Positions 7,632 through 12,745 of a DNA stretch of 12,745 bases are shown here, piece by piece (positions within the stretch are counted from its first letter, which is position 1; every line of letters begins with the position of its first letter). A program made the position numbers and the translations under genes. Source of the stretch: QVMM01 sp047030855 (lineage in GTDB: Bacteria > Bacteroidota > Bacteroidia > Bacteroidales > Dysgonomonadaceae). The notes under the pieces are model-generated. The model searched no databases. It saw nothing but the letters and a program-made list of their open reading frames with translations, and was not told the origin of the DNA. The stretch is from positions 1-12,745 of the forward strand of contig JBKYIJ010000003.1 in assembly GCA_047030855.1 (NCBI GenBank). Reading direction: 5' to 3'.

Positions 7632-8011
7632 ATAGTATGTGGACGTTCCCCTTTCCGTTCCACATATTCAGACTATCGCAGCACCTTGACAAAGAAAGCG
7701 GCGCAAGATAACGGCGACGCAGCATAGGGCAAATCAGATACATTCGATATATGGGGAGCCGTTGGGCTGATACGCGATGACCGAAAGGCGGGAGAAACAC
7801 CGAGCGAGAACTATCAGCGTTCCATAGCAGACCTTGGCACGTCTGCCGCCACAATCCATATATCGGTATAATGATACTCCCCTACCGCCATAATCCGAGC
7901 GTTAGAAGCGTCGCAGGTAATGGGTAGGGCTGCATGAGAACCATGCAGGGGTGCAATTCCCGTGGAGCTTGCCGAAGCCGTCTGATTAAAGCCCACTTTT
8001 TGTAAATCTGA
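7632..8011 (+). ncRNA. Candidate structured RNA / leader of xis-int
   Basis: These 380 bases hold no convincing gene, but they hold many exact inverted repeats. A hairpin pairs ATAG and TATGTGGA (7632-7643) with TCCACATA and CTAT (7659-7676). A 10-bp closing helix pairs CGATATATGG (7745-7754) with CCATATATCG (7856-7865). It encloses GCTGATA/TATCAGC (7766-7772 with 7812-7818) and GCAGAC/GTCTGC (7827-7832 with 7841-7846), forming a three-way junction. Next come CCCTACC/GGTAGGG (7880-7886 with 7923-7929), the directly abutting CTGCATG/CATGCAG hairpin (7930-7948), and a GGG-TGCAATT-CCC arm (7949-7961) that resembles a T-loop. A GNRA-like CCGAAAGG (7781-7788) favours the plus strand, the direction of the flanking genes. 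No known RNA family is recognised. Confidence 0.5.
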
Positions 8012-8057
8012 CTTTTTAGCCATTTATGAAAGGGGGTATTTTCCTATGGCAAAAAAG
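8012..8057 (+). promoter_or_regulatory. Hairpin occluding the excisionase start
   Basis: CTTTTTAGCCAT (8012-8023) pairs with ATGGCAAAAAAG (8046-8057) at 11 of 12 positions. The start codon 8046-8048 is in the stem and the ribosome binding site AAAGGGGG (8029-8036) is in the 22-base loop. This mirrors the hairpin at 6644-6672 and would limit excisionase translation unless opened. Confidence 0.6.
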
Positions 8058-8282
8058 GAAACTGCAAGCCCCGCTATCCCTGTATTCCCTATGTTAAAGA
8101 CCGTTGAGCAAATGAGCAAAGTTAGCGGTATCGGGGAAAATAAACTGCGCGAGCTTATGGATAGCGGCGAGCTTGAATATATACAGAATGGAAACCGCCG
8201 ATTGATAGCTGACGCTGCTATCTGGGACTGGTATCACAGAGCAAAGAAAACAGCGAAGCCCCCGGCACGACAGGGAGGTTAA
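8046..8282 (+). CDS. xis: Excisionase (small winged/HTH DNA-binding protein)
   Basis: A protein of 78 residues, basic at its C-terminus. The segment KTVEQMSKVSGIGENKLRELMDSGELEYIQNGNRRLI has the excisionase/MerR-like DNA-binding layout (recognition helix followed by a wing that ends in an arginine pair). The gene stops 3 bases before the integrase start, so the two are one operon, as in Tn916 and Tn1549. Xis bends the ends of the element and turns the integrase towards excision. The start at 8046 has AAAGGGGG at a spacing of nine bases, but both lie in a hairpin (8012-8057), so translation is probably controlled. Intact. Confidence 0.87.
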   Translation: MAKKETASPAIPVFPMLKTVEQMSKVSGIGENKLRELMDSGELEYIQNGNRRLIADAAIWDWYHRAKKTAKPPARQGG

Positions 8283-8285
8283 GCT

Positions 8286-9755
8286 ATGGCGGTATCATCA
8301 AGACAAGTTAAGAACAAACGCGACAGTAACGGCGTACTGACCGGGCGACCGGGTACAGTCTACGACGTGAATATAAAATACACCGCCCCGGACGGGAAAA
8401 AGAAGTCCTATGCGAAAAAGGGCTTTGCCACCAAAAAGGAAGCGACGCAGCACGAAGCGGAAATGAAAACGAAGCTCCAAAATCCGGGGCAAATTGCGTC
8501 AATCACTTCACAGCGGAAACAGACCGTCGCAAGCTACCTTAACGATTGGGTGGAAAGCTACGCAAGAGTGAACTTGCGCCCCTCTACCTATGACGGGTAC
8601 AAAAAGACGATTGCAAACTATATCAATCCCTATATCGGCGGCGTTGCTCTCAATCAGCTTACCCCCGCTATGGTAGACAAGATGTTTCAGCAGATTATCG
8701 ACAAAGGATTGAAACCGTCCACCGCTGCCGGGGCAAAACGTGTTTTAAGCGTGGCGTTGAGCCATGCCCGCAAATACCGCTATATCGAAACCAACGCGGC
8801 AAAGGACACGCTGACGAAGTTTGGAAAGAGCGACAAGACCCCCGACCCTTACACGCCGGAACAGGTAAAAGCCCTTATGCAGCGCGTCGAGGGTACAGTG
8901 TGGGAAATGCCCGTCATTTTAGGCGGGCTTTATGGTATGCGGCGTTCTGAAATCTTGGGCTTGCGTTGGCGCAATGTTGACTTGGAAAACAACACTTTTG
9001 ATGTTTCCGAGCAGCTTCCCTTTAAGGTGCCGCCAAAAACAAAGGTTATCGAGGAAATGGCACCGCCGAAGTCCAACGGGCGCACGCTGCCGATTACAGA
9101 GCTTGCCCGCCCGTTCTTCCTAAAACAGTTTGCCATGCAGGAAGCACAGCGCGAACAGGCAGAAAAAGACGGGAAACCTTATTATGACAATGACCTTGTT
9201 GTAGCAAAGCCGGACGGTTCCCCTATCTCCGCGTCGTGGGTATCTTCACAGTTTGGAAAACTGCTTGAAGATTTGGATATGCCGCATATTCGCTTTCACG
9301 ATTTACGCCATACGGCGGCTACGAATATGCACCAACTGACGGGCGACTTCTACACCGTAGGCGAAGTGTTAGGACATACGCTTGCGGGTATCGGCGTATC
9401 GCTTGGATTGTCTATGAACTTTGAAGCCGTTACTGCCCGCTATGTTGACGTGCGGCTTGAACGGAAAAAGAAGTCCTGGACGCTTATCATGGGGCTGTCA
9501 AACAGGCAGACCCGGCAAAGGCAAAGGAAGCCGAGCCGAAGAAAGCAAAGAGTGCGGCGAAGAAAAAGAGCAGCGAAATTGAGCTTTAACCGCCTTATCT
9601 TTTTACTGCTTCTTATAGCCTTTTATAGCCCCGCGTGGGATTTGGGCACCATTTGGGCACCATTAGCCGAAAACGCACCACCAAAACAGGCGATAAAAGA
9701 AACGCCGAGAACACGCAAAAACATAGTGTTTATGCGGGTTTCCGGCGTTTTCTAA
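8286..9755 (+). CDS. int: Tn916/Tn1549-type tyrosine integrase, C-terminus frameshifted
   Basis: The integrase catalyses excision and insertion of the ICE. It has an N-terminal arm-binding domain (residues about 1-70), a SAM-like core-binding domain (about 78-170, TVASYLNDWVESYARVNLRP) and a catalytic domain. The catalytic residues visible are Arg219 (GLYGMRRSEIL), His338 and Arg341 (HDLRH), His364 (VLGHT) and the nucleophile Tyr386 (ARYVDV). AGGGAGG at 8272-8278 serves the ATG at 8286. After RLERKK the frame reads SWTLIMGLS. One extra A in the A-run at 9465-9469 would restore EVLDAYHGAV and an Ala/Lys-rich tail ending at TAA 9587-9589, for about 434 residues in total. As written the protein runs on to 9755 through noncoding DNA. 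All catalytic residues precede the break, so activity is possible. Confidence 0.9.
   Translation: MAVSSRQVKNKRDSNGVLTGRPGTVYDVNIKYTAPDGKKKSYAKKGFATKKEATQHEAEMKTKLQNPGQIASITSQRKQTVASYLNDWVESYARVNLRPSTYDGYKKTIANYINPYIGGVALNQLTPAMVDKMFQQIIDKGLKPSTAAGAKRVLSVALSHARKYRYIETNAAKDTLTKFGKSDKTPDPYTPEQVKALMQRVEGTVWEMPVILGGLYGMRRSEILGLRWRNVDLENNTFDVSEQLPFKVPPKTKVIEEMAPPKSNGRTLPITELARPFFLKQFAMQEAQREQAEKDGKPYYDNDLVVAKPDGSPISASWVSSQFGKLLEDLDMPHIRFHDLRHTAATNMHQLTGDFYTVGEVLGHTLAGIGVSLGLSMNFEAVTARYVDVRLERKKKSWTLIMGLSNRQTRQRQRKPSRRKQRVRRRKRAAKLSFNRLIFLLLLIAFYSPAWDLGTIWAPLAENAPPKQAIKETPRTRKNIVFMRVSGVF
9640..9661 (+). repeat. Tandem 11-base repeat near the ICE right end
   Basis: ATTTGGGCACC occurs twice without a gap (9640-9650 and 9651-9661), between the native integrase stop and the element's end. 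In Tn916, integrase arm-binding sites are short direct repeats about 100-150 bases inside the ends; position and unit length fit. The binding role is inferred. Confidence 0.5.
9700..9752 (+). terminator. Likely terminator after the integrase gene
   Basis: An outer stem AAACGCCG (9700-9707) with CGGCGTTT (9743-9750) and an inner GCAAAAACA with TGTTTATGC form a long hairpin ending in TTTTC. The T-tract is short, and the A-rich 5' side could serve the minus strand as well. Confidence 0.5.
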
Positions 9756-9790
9756 TCCCTCAACCGACTTAAATCTATCTTGTGCGAGAG

Positions 9791-9811
9791 AAAAAAATTC
9801 TACTATTTTTT
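9791..9811. other. Probable ICE right end / insertion junction
   Basis: Seven A (9791-9797), a short spacer and six T (about 9806-9811) lie where ICE sequence ends and the nucleotidyltransferase frame begins. Tn916-family integrases prefer such A-run/spacer/T-run targets. The exact crossover cannot be set without the left end or an empty site. Confidence 0.45.
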
Positions 9812-9975
9812 ATACTGTCAAAGTCAAAAATATCAATTTTCCTTAGCGTTTCAATCTGCAGAAGATCATCTTCTAACTGAATTAGATTATCACAGCCGTA
9901 TACTACAAAATCAATATCACTGGTGGGGGGCAGTGCCTGTGGCGAAGGAACCGAATAAATCAAGGCGCTTTACGT
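9803..9975 (-). pseudogene. MNT-type nucleotidyltransferase, fragment
   Basis: On the minus strand the frames give KRLDLFGSFATGTA, then TSDIDFVVYGCDNLIQL and ETLRKIDIFDFDSIKN. GS-x-A-x-G followed by SDID is the nucleotide-binding and metal-binding signature of minimal nucleotidyltransferases (DNA polymerase beta-like fold, often toxin-antitoxin or antibiotic adenylyl transferase types). The two parts are out of frame by one base at the G-run 9925-9930 (six G where five would join them). The N-terminal start is missing, and the C-terminus is lost at the ICE junction near 9803. It appears to be the chromosomal gene into which the ICE inserted. Downstream sequence cannot be followed because the other ICE end is outside the window. 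Confidence 0.65.
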
Positions 9976-9991
9976 TATTTTTTTACATATT

Positions 9992-10450
9992 CTATAGCCG
10001 TAATCCTTTGATATCTTTAATACGTGATAAGATTGTATTGCAGCTGCAGCTGACAATGCTAGGCAGGGTATCAATGACATTGTGCAGAAAGAGTTCCATT
10101 TCATCACTAGATGAGGCAACGGCATGTACATGCAGTTTGTCTCTTCCGGTGACACGGTAAATCTGCGTGACTGTATCATTTTTATATAATATATCTGTCA
10201 CCTGCGACAGATTGTCTGGTTTTGTTTCAATTTCAAAATAGCATGACACAGCACCACTGATTTTCTGAGGATTTATTATTGTTGTATATTCTTCAATTAC
10301 ACCCTTTTTCTCCAAAGACTGGATCCGGGCTTTTACTGCTACCCTGGAAATACCAATTTTTTCACCAATATCCGAGTAAGAAATCCGTGCATTTTCTATC
10401 AGTAACTGGATAATTTTCTGATCCAGTTCATCTAAACCGTCCAGGTACAT
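9992..10450 (-). CDS. Lrp/AsnC-family transcriptional regulator
   Basis: A protein of 152 residues, the usual length for the family. An N-terminal AsnC-type helix-turn-helix (DELDQKIIQLLIENARISYS, then IGISRVAVKARIQSLEKKGV) is followed by an RAM ligand-binding domain (about residues 65-145, including RVTGRDKLHVHAVA). These cytoplasmic regulators form dimers and octamers and respond to amino acids. ATG 10450 is chosen over upstream starts because AGGAGG lies six bases before it and the protein then begins MYLDGLDELDQK, as family members do. It is divergent from the MATE exporter gene, so it may control that gene and itself through the 187-base intergenic region. Intact. Its stop is followed closely by the nucleotidyltransferase fragment on the same strand. 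Confidence 0.92.
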   Translation of the reverse strand: MYLDGLDELDQKIIQLLIENARISYSDIGEKIGISRVAVKARIQSLEKKGVIEEYTTIINPQKISGAVSCYFEIETKPDNLSQVTDILYKNDTVTQIYRVTGRDKLHVHAVASSSDEMELFLHNVIDTLPSIVSCSCNTILSRIKDIKGLRL

Positions 10451-10499
10451 AAACGTTCCTCCTGTAAAATAATATTCGCTGGATAGCATTTTCTTAAAT

Positions 10500-10528
10500 A
10501 TCATATCATTCATATTACTAAAAGTAAA
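10500..10528 (-). promoter_or_regulatory. Sigma-A promoter for the Lrp/AsnC gene
   Basis: On the minus strand TTTACT (10528-10523), a 17-base spacer and TATGAT (10505-10500) stand 50 bases before the start codon. Confidence 0.6.
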
Positions 10529-10535
10529 CAGGAGC

Positions 10536-10564
10536 TTGACTTAACTGTTATAGCTACCTATAAT
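10536..10564 (+). promoter_or_regulatory. Near-consensus sigma-A promoter for the MATE gene
   Basis: TTGACT (10536-10541), a 17-base spacer and a perfect TATAAT (10559-10564). Transcription should start near 10571, giving a leader of about 67 bases. So strong a core promoter before an exporter gene suggests that expression is limited by a repressor. Confidence 0.75.
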
Positions 10565-10566
10565 TA

Positions 10567-10579
10567 TTACATAATGTAA
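10567..10579. promoter_or_regulatory. Palindrome at the predicted MATE transcription start
   Basis: TTACAT-A-ATGTAA is a perfect 6-bp inverted repeat around one base, three bases after the -10 box. Its place suits a repressor operator, and the adjacent Lrp/AsnC protein is the obvious candidate. This is inferred from position only. Confidence 0.4.
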
Positions 10580-10637
10580 CTTACAACTTGCGTTTGGAAG
10601 ATACAAAATTGATTCAGATGGAGGAAAGAATAAGATA

Positions 10638-11966
10638 ATGTCAAAAGATGAGTATTTGATCACAGATGCGCCTCTTAAAGCGCTGACGGTTTTTGCAATG
10701 CCGATGATTCTGGGCAGCTTTTTTCAGCAAATATATAATATGGCTGATTCCATCATCGTCGGTCAGTTTGTGGGTTCCTCCGCACTTGCAGCTGTTGGTG
10801 CCTGTGCAGCACTGACTAATGTTTTCATTTGTGTGGCGCTGGGCGCAGGTGTCGGCGCCGGTGTACTCGTGAGCCGCTACTTTGGTGCCAGAGAGTATGG
10901 AAAAATGAAAACCATTGTGTCAACGTCCTTGATTAGCTTTTTAATTCTAAGCATAGTCCTTGGTGTTTTTGGCTTTTGTTTTTCCCGCTCGATGATGAGC
11001 GCACTGCAAACCCCTGCCGATATACTGGATGACGCAGTCCTGTATTTGCGTGTCTATTTTGTGGGATTTCCGTTCCTGTTTATGTATAACATTCTTTCAA
11101 CGATGTTTAATTCTATAGGAGAATCAAAAATTCCACTGGGACTCCTGATATTTTCGTCAATCTTAAATATCTTTATGGATCTTTGGATGGTAGCCGGCCT
11201 TGATCTCGGCGTGTTCGGTGCGGCGCTTGCAACTTTGATTGCACAAGGCATTTCTGCCGTGTTTTCACTTTTGATTTTCTTCCATCGGATGCGGCGATAT
11301 AAAAGTCACTTTGACTGGTTTGACAGGCAGGAGTTACTTTCTATGTTTCAAATTGCTGTGCCTTCGGTTCTGCAGCAGTCTACAGTATCTATCGGCATGA
11401 TGATCGTGCAGGCAGTTGTAAATCCTTTCGGTACACAGGCACTCGCGGGGTATTCGGCGACGATGCGAGTTGAGAACGTTTTTTCTCTGATTTTTGTATC
11501 CATCGGTAATGCGGTTTCACCATATGTTTCCCAGAACCTTGGTGCAAACAAACCACAGCGTATCAAAAAAGGCTACCACGCTGCATTAGTGTTGGACGTG
11601 TGTTTTTCAGTCATTGCTTTTATTGTAATTGAAACGCTCCACACGCAAATTTCCTCGCTGTTTCTTGGTAAAGACGGAACAGCCCTGGCCTATCAGGTAT
11701 CTGGGGATTATATGAGATGGCTCGGTTATTTCTTTATCTTTATGGGAATCAAAATGGCAACCGATGGAGTCCTTCGTGGTCTTGGAATCATGCGCCCATT
11801 TCTCATTGCAAATATGGTGAACCTGGCAATCCGTCTTTCTGTTGCTTTGATTTTTGCGCCGCGTTTTGGCATTGCATTTGTCTGGCTTGCTGTACCAGCT
11901 GGATGGCTTGCAAACTTTTTAATATCCTATGTGGCTCTCAGAAGGTCATGGCCGACTGATAAATAA
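10638..11966 (+). CDS. MATE-family multidrug/metabolite efflux transporter
   Basis: A protein of 442 residues with twelve predicted membrane helices in two six-helix halves, as expected for MATE exporters driven by Na+ or H+. Family-typical sequences include the start LKALTVFAMPMILGSFFQQIYNM, then ADSIIVGQFVG, LGAGVGAGVLVSRYFGA and NILSTMFNSIGESKIPLGLL, and in the second half IAVPSVLQQSTVSIGMMIVQ and NAVSPYVSQNLGA. It is close in type to the clostridial NorM/DinF-like group. The gene has its own strong promoter, an AGGA-type ribosome binding site (GGAGG at 10620-10624, a rather long 13-base spacing) and its own terminator, so it is monocistronic. The substrate cannot be predicted. The divergent Lrp/AsnC regulator hints at an amino acid or related compound. 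Confidence 0.93.
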   Translation: MSKDEYLITDAPLKALTVFAMPMILGSFFQQIYNMADSIIVGQFVGSSALAAVGACAALTNVFICVALGAGVGAGVLVSRYFGAREYGKMKTIVSTSLISFLILSIVLGVFGFCFSRSMMSALQTPADILDDAVLYLRVYFVGFPFLFMYNILSTMFNSIGESKIPLGLLIFSSILNIFMDLWMVAGLDLGVFGAALATLIAQGISAVFSLLIFFHRMRRYKSHFDWFDRQELLSMFQIAVPSVLQQSTVSIGMMIVQAVVNPFGTQALAGYSATMRVENVFSLIFVSIGNAVSPYVSQNLGANKPQRIKKGYHAALVLDVCFSVIAFIVIETLHTQISSLFLGKDGTALAYQVSGDYMRWLGYFFIFMGIKMATDGVLRGLGIMRPFLIANMVNLAIRLSVALIFAPRFGIAFVWLAVPAGWLANFLISYVALRRSWPTDK

Positions 11967-11984
11967 ATGTGTAAGATGATATTG

Positions 11985-12017
11985 GAGTGTATGGAGAAAT
12001 CCATATGCTCTTTTTTT
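11985..12017 (+). terminator. Rho-independent terminator of the MATE gene
   Basis: An 11-bp stem (11985-11995 with 12000-12010, two G-U pairs), a GAAA tetraloop and seven T (12011-12017), 18 bases after the MATE stop. Between here and 12150 I see no gene. Confidence 0.88.
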
Positions 12018-12149
12018 ACTCAAAGACTTTAAAATATATGGAATTTCGGAAAATAAGTTAGGCCCCAAAATATTCAAAACTATAAAACTTTTCGGAGAGT
12101 TGGGCTGTCTATATAGTAAGAGAGGAGGAACGGCAGAGGTGACGATTCT

Positions 12150-12546
12150 ATGAAAAACAAAATCATGCAGTGCTCTGAAGAGTATTGAACTGCCGAAACA
12201 GGTTACCACCATTGGTGCAAACGCATTCATGAGATGCAGTAGAATCAAAACACTGGAAATTCCGGGAAATGTTCAAACAATCGGTAAAACAGCTTTTGCA
12301 AAATGTACCGGACTTGAAGAACTTGAGATTGAAGAAGGTGTTCAGACTGTGGAAGAGGCGGCATTTGCAGAATGCTCCAGCCTGAATGCAATGATCTTAC
12401 CGAAGTCTGTCAGCAATTTTGCAACAAATTTTGTGACAGATTACAATCCAGTCAAAAGAATCTGTTACAGAGGAACCAGAGAACAGTGGATTGCAGCGAA
12501 CTTAAGCAGTGATAATTTTTATAATGCAAAAGAGTATATTATGTAA
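12150..12546 (+). pseudogene. BspA-like leucine-rich-repeat protein, truncated
   Basis: The frame open from 12154 reads CSALKSIELPKQVTTIGANA, then three further LRR_5-type repeats of about 23 residues (KTLEIPGNVQTIGKTAFAKC, EELEIEEGVQTVEEAAFAEC) and the usual BspA C-terminal motif CYRGTREQWIAANLSSDNFY, with a stop at 12544-12546. Such repeats form surface-exposed solenoids in gut Firmicutes and other bacteria. Only the last repeats remain. An ATG at 12150 with AGAGGAGG about 20 bases upstream gives MKNKIMQCSEEY and a stop, one frame off the repeats. This looks like an original start fused by deletion to the gene's end. In-frame translation could begin only at ATG 12229, without a ribosome binding site, so a functional product is unlikely. 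Confidence 0.65.
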
Positions 12547-12615
12547 GAGTACGTACATATAAAAAATTCGGAAACAGAAGATGCTACTCTTCCTGGTCAG
12601 CATCGAAAGCAGTAA

Positions 12616-12745
12616 AAACAAAATAATACGAGACTTAACGAGAAGGTAGAAAATATAGATGTAAAAGAGATTATTGGAAAAGTAGCAAAAGGAATTTGCT
12701 CGTTTGTGTTGCTTCTTCTTTTGATGAGAGGATTTGAATTTGGAT
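12616..12745 (+). other. Open frame with a hydrophobic segment, runs off the window
   Basis: The frame is open from 12616 to the window edge and encodes EKVENIDVKEIIGKVAKGI followed by a hydrophobic stretch (SFVLLLLLMRGF). No ATG, GTG or TTG occurs before the hydrophobic part. An ATG at 12570 in another frame leads to a stop after 22 codons, so a frameshift may separate start and body. It is not recognised. The interval 12547-12615 shows nothing else. Confidence 0.2.

Larger units (their letters stand above)
1..9800 (+). mobile_element. Tn916/Tn1549-type ICE, right part, rearranged
   Basis: The stretch has the gene order of this ICE family: Maff2, VirB6-like, PrgI and VirB4 transfer genes at one side, and sigma-like, helix-turn-helix, excisionase and tyrosine integrase genes at the other, all on the plus strand. 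The element starts outside the window. Its right end is inferred near 9791-9811, where an A-run and a T-run face each other and a chromosomal nucleotidyltransferase reading frame begins. Between VirB4 and the sigma-like gene an intact relative would carry many more genes; here there is only a lantibiotic-immunity remnant and an insertion sequence. The copy therefore looks deleted and probably not self-transmissible. The exact ends are inferred. Confidence 0.75.

Noticed and set aside
7930..7962. tRNA-like anticodon arm plus T arm
   Set aside because: The T-stem is only three pairs, the anticodon loop lacks U33, and no acceptor or D arm is found; treated as part of the structured leader.
7949..7990. 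Cobalamin-riboswitch-like GGTGCAATTCC
   Set aside because: The other conserved cobalamin motifs (GCCACTG and the downstream CCCGC/CTGT core) are missing, and the gene downstream is an excisionase.
7814..8023. Minus-strand 69-codon ORF starting MAKKSDLQKVGFNQT
   Set aside because: It has no ribosome binding site and opposes the operon. Its MAKKS start is explained by the inverted repeat with the xis start (MAKKE), and the region has extensive RNA-like pairing. Codon-level conservation in relatives would revive it.
9780..10160. 126-codon plus-strand ORF
   Set aside because: It lies opposite the nucleotidyltransferase fragment and the Lrp gene, has no ribosome binding site, and reads as antisense of both.
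1..12745. CRISPR array, rRNA or tRNA genes
   Set aside because: No regularly spaced repeats and no rRNA or tRNA sequence were found on either strand by reading.

Overview
The window looks like a low-to-mid GC Firmicute, probably a gut Clostridia/Lachnospiraceae-type genome. The grounds are a Tn916/Tn1549-type integrative conjugative element (ICE), AGGAGG-type ribosome binding sites, sigma-A promoters, a remnant of a MutG/NisG-like lantibiotic-immunity permease, and a BspA-like leucine-rich-repeat fragment. Genus cannot be fixed from sequence alone.

Layout. Positions 1 to about 3735 are the end of an ICE transfer module: the tail of a Maff2-family protein, a VirB6/TrbL-like membrane protein, a PrgI-family protein and a VirB4-type ATPase broken by three single-base frameshifts. 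VirB4 is cut a few codons before its usual end. It runs into AT-rich DNA (3728-5020) holding the 3' part of a lantibiotic-immunity-type ABC permease and a frameshifted sensor histidine kinase. A complete IS3-family insertion sequence (5077-6539) follows. From 6540 to about 9800 comes the regulatory and integration end of the ICE: a leader region with two strong terminators, a sigma-70-like gene, a helix-turn-helix gene, a gene-free but highly structured stretch, an excisionase and a tyrosine integrase. The long middle part of a typical element (peptidase, topoisomerase, relaxase and others) is absent, so this is a collapsed or chimeric ICE.

Right of the ICE is chromosome-like DNA: a nucleotidyltransferase fragment that the ICE end appears to interrupt, an Lrp/AsnC regulator divergent from a MATE efflux gene with near-consensus promoters, a terminator, and a truncated BspA-like repeat gene.

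Two points stand out. First, the 415 bases between the helix-turn-helix gene and the excisionase gene carry nested perfect inverted repeats. They end in a hairpin that places the excisionase start codon in a stem and its ribosome binding site in the loop. The same start-in-stem, ribosome-binding-site-in-loop design occurs at 6644-6672, upstream of the sigma-like gene. Together these suggest RNA-level control of excision. Second, single-base indels, mostly in homopolymer runs, break genes in every module regardless of origin, so assembly error must be excluded before calling them pseudogenes.
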